Assembly (NCBI GenBank): GCA_002391675.1
Contig: DGFM01000027.1
Location: forward strand, 18,376-25,082
Direction of reading: 5' to 3'
Origin: Cloacimonetes bacterium UBA3900
Lineage (GTDB): Bacteria; Cloacimonadota; Cloacimonadia; Cloacimonadales; Cloacimonadaceae
DNA: 6,707 bases
The notes under the pieces are model-generated. The model had not been told where the DNA came from, ran no database searches, and worked only from the letters and a program-made list of their open reading frames with translations. The position numbers and the translations under genes are program-made. The first letter of the stretch is position 1; the number at the start of each line of letters is the position of its first letter. Positions 1 through 5,703 of the stretch are shown piece by piece.

Positions 1-120
1 GTTTTAGAGGGCGGATTTGTTTACAGAAATCAAGGGCTGAGGTCAAATTTTTCAAAACGGCTTGCTCTGGCGGGTGCCGGAGCCGGGGTAAAAACTCCTA
101 CTGTTTTGATAGGTGATTGA
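1..120 (+). other. Open stretch entering from the left edge, possible 3' end of an unknown gene
   Basis: Frame 1 is open from the first base to a TGA at 118-120 and would encode about 39 residues beginning VLEGGFVYRNQG and ending KTPTVLIGD. No start is visible, so if real it is the C-terminal end of a gene outside the window. I do not recognise the peptide. The third plus frame is also open for a similar length, so being open means little. Within it, 64-71 (GCTCTGGC) pairs with 76-83 (GCCGGAGC) around a 4-nt loop, and 91-95 (AAAAC) pairs with 103-107 (GTTTT). Neither hairpin is followed by a T-tract. Positions 121-205 hold no gene that I can see. Confidence 0.2.
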
Positions 121-160
121 TATCGTTTTCCACGGTTGATATAAACGGTGCGGCTTACGT

Positions 161-185
161 CGGCTACCTTCGGTGCGCAGCGAGC
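161..185 (-). repeat. GC-rich motif pair just downstream of rhuM (copy 1)
   Basis: Plus-strand words CGGCTAC (161-167) and CAGCGAGC (178-185) lie 10 nt apart, in the same order and orientation as at 1866-1894. On the minus strand they follow the rhuM stop codon by about 20 nt. The neighbouring CGGTGCG also occurs twice, at 146-152 and 171-177. The words are only 7 and 8 bp, so common origin is a suggestion, not a demonstration. Confidence 0.3.
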
Positions 186-205
186 AACCCTACATGAACC
201 ACTCC

Positions 206-1267
206 TTACCTCTTCTTCCTCTTATTCTCCACCAGCTTTACGGTATTTTGCAGGTCATCCAAATACCTTGACTCTGCCTCTTTTTCTTTTGCAGCGCGGC
301 GTTTTTGCGCAAAAGAGTCATACTCCGTTTCTGCAATTTGTCTGGCGGCATTGTGTGATACTTTACCAGCTCCTTCCAATACCAGGACCTCATTACTTGC
401 GAGGAACTTATCCAAAATATCTTCCCACTCTTTGGTGTAGATAAGCTCTCGTTGGATTATCTTTAACTCTGCATGGTCCAAAAACATGACCACAATTCGG
501 TTCAGGATATCTATTTCCCGTAGATTGAGGTAGTTTTTGGCGATTGTAACATCGGCTTTCCGTATCTCTTGCCCCTTCCAGGAAGTGAGTCCCATATTGG
601 GCTCTCCGGCATTTGCCCGCTCAGCTACGATCTGTGCTGCTGTTTTACCCGTGGCAGCAAAGTGCATCTTGTTTTGCATAGTGGCAAAGAATACTTTGAC
701 ATCTTGATCGTCCGGTCGGTAATCCTCTGCCAGGGAGAAGATGTCCTTGAGGCGCAAGTAGACTCGCTGTTCGCTGGCGCGGATATCCCTTACCCGAGCT
801 AACAATTCATCAAAGTGATCAGTCAGGGGATTGTTTCCTTTGAGCCTCTCATCATCGAGCGTAAAGCCTTTCACGATATACTCTTGAAGTCGCTCAGTAG
901 CCCACTGTCTAAACTCAACTCCTCTGGGTGAGCGCACCCGGTAGCCTATGGCGAGGATCATTTCCAGATTGTAAAACTCGATCGGTCGCGTAACTTCTCT
1001 ATTTGATTCGTTTTGAGTTACCCGGTAATGACGGACAGTCGCCTCCCTGGCCAATTCCCCATCCCTGTAAATCTGGTTGATGTGATGACTTACGGTATTC
1101 GCAGCGACCTGATACAATTCAGCAATCTGTTTCTGACTTAGCCAGGCCGTATCACCATCAAGCACGACATCAAGCTGATGACGCTGATCCTTGGTTGTAT
1201 ACAGTATCACCTTACCATTTCCTGATATGGTCATATCTCCATTAACTATCTTACTCATTTGTTTCAA
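206..1267 (-). CDS. rhuM: RhuM-family protein (Virulence_RhuM)
   Basis: A complete 353-residue protein of the RhuM family, named after a gene in Salmonella pathogenicity island 3. The biochemical function of the family is not established. Family hallmarks are present: an N-terminal winged or helix-turn-helix-like segment (about residues 40-72, WLSQKQIAELYQVAANTVS), the block IEFYNLEMILAIGYRVRSPRG (split here at 96-116), and the core with FFATMQNKMHFAATGKTAAQ (193-212), NMGLTSWKG (224-232) and ADVTIAKNYLNLREID (238-253). The last 40 residues are highly charged. Length matches the family. The start is uncertain: TTG at 1267 has AGGAG (1271-1275) only 3 nt upstream, while ATG at 1258 has it 12 nt upstream. 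The gene stands alone, with no toxin, antitoxin or restriction genes beside it in this window, and RhuM genes are commonly found in accessory DNA, so horizontal acquisition is plausible. The family call is secure; the role is not. Confidence 0.93.
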   Translation of the reverse strand: MKQMSKIVNGDMTISGNGKVILYTTKDQRHQLDVVLDGDTAWLSQKQIAELYQVAANTVSHHINQIYRDGELAREATVRHYRVTQNESNREVTRPIEFYNLEMILAIGYRVRSPRGVEFRQWATERLQEYIVKGFTLDDERLKGNNPLTDHFDELLARVRDIRASEQRVYLRLKDIFSLAEDYRPDDQDVKVFFATMQNKMHFAATGKTAAQIVAERANAGEPNMGLTSWKGQEIRKADVTIAKNYLNLREIDILNRIVVMFLDHAELKIIQRELIYTKEWEDILDKFLASNEVLVLEGAGKVSHNAARQIAETEYDSFAQKRRAAKEKEAESRYLDDLQNTVKLVENKRKKR

Positions 1268-1365
1268 GTTCTCCTATAATGTGTAATCTCTATCCTGACA
1301 AGTTAGTAACTCCCGGATTGGCTCCTAGTTTTGTTGTTTCTATCAAACACATTGCTAATGAATCC

Positions 1366-1394
1366 ATGAAAAGCGCATACTAATAATTTGTCAA
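1366..1394 (-). promoter_or_regulatory. Candidate promoter for rhuM
   Basis: On the minus strand a perfect -35 TTGACA (1389-1394) is followed after 17 nt by TTTCAT (1366-1371), which matches the -10 consensus at 4 of 6 positions. Transcription would begin near 1358 and give a leader of roughly 90 nt before the rhuM start. The -10 is weak, and the housekeeping promoter consensus of this lineage is unknown to me. Confidence 0.3.
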
Positions 1395-1574
1395 CTACAA
1401 AAAGACGAATCTAAAGCCTTGTTTCAGCCAGACCTTTGTACAGCTCACAGCAGGATATAGCATTCAAGACTACACAAATTCTCCTCTAAAGGGATCGACG
1501 AAGCCACAGAAATCAGACAGCGCAATCTTGTATGGGTGTGGGTCCCGAAATTGCCTATATCTACTTCAGAGTCA

Positions 1575-1643
1575 GCAACTTAATCATTTTATTTAATCTT
1601 ATTCTATTATACTATGAACTGATCGATATTATTGATAAGTTGC
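1575..1643. repeat. AT-rich imperfect inverted repeat
   Basis: GCAACTTAATCA (1575-1586) pairs with TGATAAGTTGC (1633-1643): 11 bp with a single-base bulge, flanking an AT-rich interior of about 46 nt. A smaller inverted repeat, AGTTG/CAACT around CCCA, follows at 1639-1652. No reading frame, transposase or integron recombination-site consensus goes with it. It could be a cruciform, a regulator site or a degraded element end; the sequence alone does not say which. Confidence 0.4.
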
Positions 1644-1732
1644 CCACAACTAACTGTTATTACGTCTATTACGGGTTATCTTGTCCAACACGTTCTGCCA
1701 AAAGTTGTCACGGGGATTATGTTCTCTTAGTT

Positions 1733-1754
1733 CCGGAGCTTGCTGAAGAGCCGG
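1733..1754. other. Small hairpin with symmetric internal loop
   Basis: CCGG (1733-1736) pairs with CCGG (1751-1754), and CTT (1739-1741) pairs with AAG (1746-1748), separated by an AG/AG internal loop and closed by a GCTG tetraloop. It lies about 145 nt beyond the propeller gene stop and has no T-tract on either side. Possible 3' processing or decay structure, or chance. Confidence 0.25.
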
Positions 1755-1828
1755 AGGTTGAAAGCTGCGGTGGTGCAGATTCGGGCGGGTTTGGTGTGGA
1801 TACGCATGGTTGGCAGCCCTATTTTTAC

Positions 1829-1867
1829 ATCAAGCTGCGCTTGATTGCGGCGCTACAGCGAGCGCCG
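1829..1867 (-). terminator. Tandem hairpins downstream of the beta-propeller gene (non-canonical)
   Basis: Two hairpins lie back to back. ATCAAGC (1829-1835) pairs with GCTTGAT (1839-1845) around a 3-nt loop, and CGGCGCT (1848-1854) pairs with AGCGCCG (1861-1867) around a 6-nt loop. They begin about 32 nt past the stop of the minus-strand propeller gene, where a terminator or 3'-end stabiliser would be expected. Neither is followed by a T-tract on the minus strand, so intrinsic termination is not well supported. Confidence 0.35.
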
Positions 1868-1894
1868 GCTACGGATTTGGTAGGTTCAGCGAGC
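1866..1894 (-). repeat. GC-rich motif pair just downstream of the propeller gene (copy 2)
   Basis: CGGCTAC (1866-1872) and CAGCGAGC (1887-1894) appear in the same order and strand as at 161-185. A further CAGCGAGC lies at 1856-1863, so CAGCGAGCG is directly repeated 31 nt apart. The element begins 4 nt after the stop codon of the minus-strand propeller gene. Confidence 0.35.
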
Positions 1895-1898
1895 GACT

Positions 1899-3623
1899 CT
1901 ACTTCAGCAGCACCAGCCTCTTCGTTTCCTGATAATCTTCACATTTCAAGCTGTAAAGATAGACACCTGCTGGAAGGTTTTCCCCGGAGAAGTTGATCTC
2001 ATGCAAACCGGAGCTCAGTTTATAGCTGGCGACCTTTTGGCCACGCAGGTTATAGATGCTCAGGGTGCCTGTTGACCGTTCCGGGATGTCTGCCTTGATC
2101 GTTGTGCTGCGGCCTTTGGTAAAGGGATTGGGCCAAGCGTCATGCAATCTGGAAGCTACCTGCGGTGCCAGATCATCGTCCACCGGCGTTTCGTTTCCCA
2201 GTTTGGCGACAAAGATATTAAAAAATCCATTTGCGGTCACGGTATGGTTGCCGAAGCTGGCTACGGGCCCACACAATCCGGTCACGTAGGTATTTCCCGC
2301 TCCGTCTGGGGTCAGGCCGAAGGCAATATCGATAAGCGGCCCACCCGCTTTGACTGCCCAGAGCCAATCGCCGTTTGGGTCCAGTTTGGCGAGGAAGAGG
2401 TCAATTCCTATTTTACCTAAACTTGCCGTCAGGTTATGGTCTCCGAAGGTAGCTGAGCTCTCAAAAGCTCCGGTCACGTAGACGTTACCGGCAGCGTCCA
2501 GGGCGATGTCAATTCCCGTATCATCCAGTGCACCTCCCGCTTGGGCTGCCCAGAGCCAATTGCCGTTTTGGTCCAGCTTGGCGACGAAGATGTCGCAATA
2601 GTCATCATCATCATTATCTCCGCTTGCCGTCAGGGTATGGTTTCCGAAATAAGCTGTGCCACAAAAATCCCCTGTTACATAGGCGTTTCCCGCAGCGTCC
2701 AGGGCGATGCTTGATCCGTTTTCCCAAAGAATTCCTCCCGCTTTGGTCGCCCAAAGCCAGTCGCCATTTTGATTCATCTTGGCGACAAAGACGTCGCGAG
2801 AGGTAATATCTTCTCCGGTTGCTGTCAGGGTATAATCGCCGAAAGTGGCTGTGATTTCGAAAGTTCCGGTCACGTAGATGTTTCCGCTACCATCCAGGGC
2901 GATGCTTTGTCCCCAGTCATCCCAAGTTCCGCCTCCACTTACCGCCCAGAGCCATTCGCCGGAGGGATTAAACTTGGCGACGAAGATATCTTTTTCATAC
3001 CATTCACCTCCGGTTGCCGTCAGAGCATGGTTGCCGAAAGTGGCTGTACCTTCATAATCCCCGATCACGTAGCCGTTACCCGCGGCATCAATGGCAATGC
3101 TGTTTCCATAGTCATCGTGGGAACCACCCGCTTTGATAGCCCAGAGCCAGTTTCCATCTGCATCCAGCTTGGCGACAAAGATGTCACAATAGTCATCGTC
3201 ATATACGTTTGCCGTCAGGGTATGTGTGCCGAAATTGGCTATGCCTCCAAACTGTCCGGTCACGTAGATGTTTCCGCTACCATCCAGGGCGATGCCGGAC
3301 GCCATATCATCAAAGAAGCCACCCGCCCGGACTGCCCAGAGCCAGTTTCCGGCAGGGTCCAGTTTGGCGACGAAGATATCGCCGTATATATCACCTCCGA
3401 GCGAGGTCAGGATATGGCTGCCGAAGGTGATTAAGCCATCAAAGGTTCCGCAAATATACTGGTTGCCTTGGTTGTCGATGGCTATGGAGGAGCCAGCATA
3501 CAAGGCCTCTTCGTCTGTCCCGCTCGCCACGGTTGCCCACTGCCATTGAGGCGCCTGGGCCGGCAAAAGCGCCGCTCCGCAGAGCAATACAAGACACAAG
3601 ATCAAACTCTTCATCGTTTTCAT
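1899..3623 (-). CDS. Exported SBBP-repeat beta-propeller protein with C-terminal sorting domain
   Basis: A 574-residue exported protein. Residues 1-24 form a signal peptide (two lysines, a leucine/cysteine-rich core, then a likely cleavage near LLPAQA). Residues 27-480 are seven tandem repeats of 61-67 residues, following W-L-W-A...A-G-G...D-D...S-I-A-L-D-x-x-G-N-x-Y-V-T-G-x-F...A-x-F-G-x-H-T-L-T-A...D-I-F-V-A-K-L, the SBBP (beta-propeller repeat) pattern. Seven units suggest a seven-bladed propeller, which is inference. Aspartate-rich loops might bind calcium. Residues 497-574 start with WPNPF and contain LSIYNLRGQKV, PAGVYLYSL and terminal KRLVLLK: a Por/type IX-like or FlgD-like domain, usually tied to outer-membrane export and surface attachment. 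No catalytic motif is visible; a surface-binding role is a guess. The start ATG at 3623 has AGGA only 3 nt upstream; ATG at 3614 (residue 4) is an alternative at 12 nt and also gives a good signal peptide. Confidence 0.88.
   Translation of the reverse strand: MKTMKSLILCLVLLCGAALLPAQAPQWQWATVASGTDEEALYAGSSIAIDNQGNQYICGTFDGLITFGSHILTSLGGDIYGDIFVAKLDPAGNWLWAVRAGGFFDDMASGIALDGSGNIYVTGQFGGIANFGTHTLTANVYDDDYCDIFVAKLDADGNWLWAIKAGGSHDDYGNSIAIDAAGNGYVIGDYEGTATFGNHALTATGGEWYEKDIFVAKFNPSGEWLWAVSGGGTWDDWGQSIALDGSGNIYVTGTFEITATFGDYTLTATGEDITSRDVFVAKMNQNGDWLWATKAGGILWENGSSIALDAAGNAYVTGDFCGTAYFGNHTLTASGDNDDDDYCDIFVAKLDQNGNWLWAAQAGGALDDTGIDIALDAAGNVYVTGAFESSATFGDHNLTASLGKIGIDLFLAKLDPNGDWLWAVKAGGPLIDIAFGLTPDGAGNTYVTGLCGPVASFGNHTVTANGFFNIFVAKLGNETPVDDDLAPQVASRLHDAWPNPFTKGRSTTIKADIPERSTGTLSIYNLRGQKVASYKLSSGLHEINFSGENLPAGVYLYSLKCEDYQETKRLVLLK
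2865..2905 (-). repeat. 41-nt identical coding repeat, copy A (unit 4)
   Basis: These 41 bases are identical to 3255-3295. The offset is exactly 390 nt, or two 65-codon units. It encodes the segment around IALDGSGNIYVTG of unit 4. Confidence 0.9.
3255..3295 (-). repeat. 41-nt identical coding repeat, copy B (unit 2)
   Basis: Identical to 2865-2905 and encoding the same IALDGSGNIYVTG segment in unit 2. The intervening unit 3 differs here (IAIDAAGNGYVIG), so the identity skips a unit. Confidence 0.9.
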
Positions 3624-3680
3624 CGTTCCTCTCGAAGATAGTTAGTTTATTCGCGTGCACGGTGCGTTGTTTTACATTAT

Positions 3681-3709
3681 TTGTCAAGCACAATATATTG
3701 CAATATATT
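3681..3709 (+). promoter_or_regulatory. Promoter of the SLC13-type transporter gene
   Basis: TTGTCA (3681-3686) and TATATT (3704-3709) each match the sigma-70 type consensus at 5 of 6 positions and are separated by the optimal 17 nt. Transcription would start near 3716, about 165 nt before the preferred start codon at 3883. The -10 lies inside the 3691-3710 palindrome. A perfect TTGACA on the opposite strand (3682-3687) points toward the propeller gene, but I see no good -10 for it at the right distance. Confidence 0.6.
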
Positions 3710-3710
3710 G
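3691..3710. promoter_or_regulatory. Perfect 20-bp AT-rich palindrome, candidate operator
   Basis: CAATATATTG is a perfect 10-bp palindrome present twice without a gap, so the 20 bp is both a tandem repeat and one perfect dyad. It overlaps the spacer and the -10 of the plus-strand promoter and lies in the divergent intergenic region. A dimeric regulator bound here would block RNA polymerase. The regulator is unknown, and none is encoded next to it. Confidence 0.5.
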
Positions 3711-3756
3711 CTAACTTCATGGATCATATATGATTGCGGCGGATATATCTGAGCCT

Positions 3757-3821
3757 CAGTATGCTGGTGACGTCGCCCATACTGCCAAATCGAATATGAG
3801 CCGGAACCTGTCATTCCCGGC
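3757..3821 (+). promoter_or_regulatory. Structured leader of the transporter mRNA (two hairpins)
   Basis: Hairpin 1: CAGTATG (3757-3763) pairs with CATACTG (3778-3784), and inside it GGTG (3766-3769) pairs with CGCC (3774-3777) including one G-U pair, with a 2-nt bulge and an ACGT loop. Hairpin 2: GCCGG (3800-3804) pairs with CCGGC (3817-3821), extended by AA/TT around a single C bulge. Both lie between the promoter and the preferred start codon. I do not recognise a known riboswitch class and see no T-tract after either hairpin. A cis-regulatory RNA or a ligand of protein-mediated control is possible. Confidence 0.4.
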
Positions 3822-3872
3822 AAGTCGTCGCCATGATTCCCACTTTTACATTGACAAATTACCCTCATCCTT

Positions 3873-3876
3873 AGGA
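3873..3876 (+). promoter_or_regulatory. Ribosome binding site that sets the transporter start
   Basis: AGGA at 3873-3876 lies 6 nt before ATG at 3883. The upstream in-frame ATG at 3730 has no comparable site, and the 51 residues between the two starts are polar and lie over the leader hairpins. Confidence 0.65.
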
Positions 3877-3882
3877 TTGATC

Positions 3883-5703
3883 ATGAGTAAACAGGTAGCG
3901 GTTCAAAGCCTTACAGCCACTGCCACAGGAAAAGACAAGACAAGAGCCATGTTTGCAGCCATATTTATGTTCGTAATGTTGGGTGTGGCCATCATTTGGT
4001 GGCACTGGGGCCTTTTGCGGCACGATTTAGTGGCCATGATTCTGCTCTTCGTCCTGGTTTTTGCCGGCATTGTCCCCTCTTCGCGTGCATTCATCGGCTT
4101 TTCGCATCCCGCGGTGATCATGTTGGTTTCCGCGTTTATCATCAGCAGGTCTTTCCAGGAGAGCGGCATTTTTGATTACCTGGGCGAACGCCTGGACAGG
4201 ATGAGCTCCGATCCTCTGAATCTGATCCTGGTTTTATCGCTGATTGCCATGGTTTCTTCGGCTTTTCTCTCCTCCTATATCACCGTGATGCTGCTCATGC
4301 CTGTGGCCCTGCATTTATCCGGCAAAAGGGGTATCCATGCCTCGCGCGTGCTTTTACCCGTCGCCTTTTCCGCCATCTTGGGCAGCACGATCACCATGAT
4401 CGGCTCGGTGCCCAATATCTTCGTATCCTGCTTGCAGCCGGGGTGTCTGGGCATCTTCACTTTTGCGCCCACAAACCTGCCCATTGCCCTGATCGGTGTG
4501 CTCTTTCTGGGGCTGGTGGCGGGGCATTTGCTGCATAAAAGTAATCGCAAAGACAAGCGTGATGAGGATATCAACATCGAGGATTATATCACGGAAGTGA
4601 AGGTGCTGAAAGAGTCGCGCCTGGCGGGCTCCACACTGCGGCGCATCATGCAAAATGCGGATTATGAGGTGACGGTGATCGCCCTGGTGCGTGAAAAGCT
4701 GAAGATGGACGTGATCGACCCCGATGAAGAGCTGCTTCCGGACGATATTTTGATCATTGAGGCGGATAGCGCAAACCTGAAAACCTTTATGAATTACACC
4801 AATGCCAAGCTGATGGGAGGACGCAAGTTTCGCAAGGATCTGACCGGGGCGCGCAACATCTCCATGCGTGAAGTGGTGGTGCTCAAAGACTCTATTTTAG
4901 CGGGTAAAACTGCAGCGGGGATCAATATCCGCAGTCGCTTTGGCATCAATCTCTTGGCCATCTCCCGCGGACAGCGCCAGAGCATTCACCGTCTGGCCAA
5001 AAGCAAGATCAAGCGGGGCGACGTTCTGCTCATCCAGGGCCGCACGCAGATCTTGGACGAAGTTACTCACGCCATGGGCTGCATGGCTCTCAAACCTCGG
5101 GGTATCAAGGAGAAAGACGCTCTCAGGGCCACGCTCAGTATAGTGGCGCTCACTGCCGCCTTGATTTTGATGGGGCTGAAGGTTGTCAGTCCGCCCTTTG
5201 CCCTGGCTTCTGCTGCGCTGCTTCTGGCTTTGTGCCGCACGGTTTCGCCTTACGAGCTGATGCGCAGCATAGATTGGAGCCTGGTGATACTATTGGCGGC
5301 GATGATCCCGGTGGGCGAGGCATTCAGATCAAGCGGTGCGGCAGAGATATTGGTGAATGCCTTCAGCGGCATAGGGGCTCATGCGCCGCTTTGGCTGAGA
5401 TTGGGCATCCTGATGGGATTTTCCATGCTGCTTTCAAATATTATCCACAATGTGCCGGCCACCATTTTGATGGCGGCGATTGCCCTGCAGATGGCGGCCG
5501 GGAATATCGCAGACTCGCGTATCTTCCTGACGGGAGTGGCTTTGAGCTGCACGGCAAACTTTATGAGCGTCGAAAGGCAGCCCGTGAATACGCTGGTGAA
5601 GAGCGCGGGCGGCTATCAAAACCTGGATTATATCAAAGTGGGGCTGGTGTTGCAGATATTGGTGCTGGTTTTGGGCGTGGTGATGCTGGCTGTGATAAAA
5701 TAA
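3883..5703 (+). CDS. SLC13/DASS-type permease with two TrkA-C domains
   Basis: A 606-residue inner-membrane transporter. Residues 22-216 hold about six or seven hydrophobic segments including the family block TITMIGSVPNIFV (169-181). Residues about 237-306 and 326-398 are two soluble TrkA-C (RCK_C) domains (VKVLKESRLAGSTL...PDDILIIE and REVVVLKDSILAGKTA...RGDVLLIQG). Residues 412-605 are the second transport half with SNIIHNVPATILM (518-530). Family members move sulfate, dicarboxylates or related anions, often with sodium; TrkA-C domains often bind regulatory nucleotides. The substrate cannot be read from sequence. The loop before the last helix reads NFMSVERQPVNTLV (559-572), where relatives typically have a TPIG-type motif before the conserved Asn. 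The frame is open from 3730, which would give 657 residues, but the ribosome binding site and the position of the first helix favour 3883. It is divergent from the propeller gene and convergent with clpB, probably monocistronic. Confidence 0.88.
   Translation: MSKQVAVQSLTATATGKDKTRAMFAAIFMFVMLGVAIIWWHWGLLRHDLVAMILLFVLVFAGIVPSSRAFIGFSHPAVIMLVSAFIISRSFQESGIFDYLGERLDRMSSDPLNLILVLSLIAMVSSAFLSSYITVMLLMPVALHLSGKRGIHASRVLLPVAFSAILGSTITMIGSVPNIFVSCLQPGCLGIFTFAPTNLPIALIGVLFLGLVAGHLLHKSNRKDKRDEDINIEDYITEVKVLKESRLAGSTLRRIMQNADYEVTVIALVREKLKMDVIDPDEELLPDDILIIEADSANLKTFMNYTNAKLMGGRKFRKDLTGARNISMREVVVLKDSILAGKTAAGINIRSRFGINLLAISRGQRQSIHRLAKSKIKRGDVLLIQGRTQILDEVTHAMGCMALKPRGIKEKDALRATLSIVALTAALILMGLKVVSPPFALASAALLLALCRTVSPYELMRSIDWSLVILLAAMIPVGEAFRSSGAAEILVNAFSGIGAHAPLWLRLGILMGFSMLLSNIIHNVPATILMAAIALQMAAGNIADSRIFLTGVALSCTANFMSVERQPVNTLVKSAGGYQNLDYIKVGLVLQILVLVLGVVMLAVIK

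Larger units (their letters stand above)
1268..1898. other. Gene-poor region between rhuM and the beta-propeller gene
   Basis: About 630 nt lie upstream of rhuM and downstream of the propeller gene. Positions 1268-1531 hold only the weak rhuM promoter candidate. Positions 1560-1680 are strikingly AT-rich and carry an imperfect inverted repeat, plus TATTACG twice in tandem near 1659-1673. Positions 1690-1898 become GC-richer and hold several hairpins. A plus-strand reading frame from 1532 to 1996 is open, but it has no Shine-Dalgarno, changes from an isoleucine/tyrosine-rich to an unrelated composition partway, and runs antisense into the propeller gene, so I do not call it. No RNA gene is recognisable. 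Confidence 0.6.
2184..3545 (-). repeat. Seven tandem coding repeats of about 65 codons
   Basis: In protein order the units begin at residues 27, 94, 159, 224, 289, 356 and 420, each opening with WQWA or WLWA. Units 2, 3 and 4 are exactly 65 residues; the others vary by a few residues in the loop before DIFVAKL. The DNA is similar too: phrases such as TCCAGGGCGATG and GGTCACGTAG recur in most units. Unit 1 and unit 7 are the most divergent, as is usual for array ends. Confidence 0.9.

Noticed and set aside
1275..1280. Perfect TATAAT on the plus strand
   Set aside because: No -35 at suitable distance and no plus-strand gene downstream; it is the complement of the rhuM ribosome-binding region.
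1290..1367. 25-codon minus-strand ORF (MDSLAMCLIETTKLGANPGV...) ending 22 nt before rhuM
   Set aside because: No Shine-Dalgarno, overlaps the candidate rhuM -10, and the length is easily reached by chance. Not supported as a leader peptide.
1471..1490. Resemblance of the minus-strand sequence here to the first 21 bases of the window (TTTAGAGG...ATTTGT)
   Set aside because: Similarity stops after about 20 bases, contains mismatches and a gap, and no shared reading frame continues; likely chance.
1575..1660. Integron attC site
   Set aside because: The arms include AAC and GTT, but the RYYYAAC/GTTRRRY core consensus is not met and no integrase or cassette structure is visible.
1532..1996. Plus-strand open frame of 154 codons
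   Set aside because: No Shine-Dalgarno before the ATG, abrupt composition change partway, no recognisable family, and its 3' part is antisense to the conserved C-terminal domain of the propeller gene.
2769..3434. Plus-strand open frame of 221 codons inside the propeller gene
   Set aside because: It is antisense to the tandem repeats; its own periodic repeats simply mirror the coding repeats on the other strand.
3730..3882. N-terminal extension of the transporter from ATG 3730
   Set aside because: No ribosome binding site at 3730, a polar non-family sequence, and overlap with leader hairpins; ATG 3883 has AGGA at 6 nt. Kept only as an alternative.
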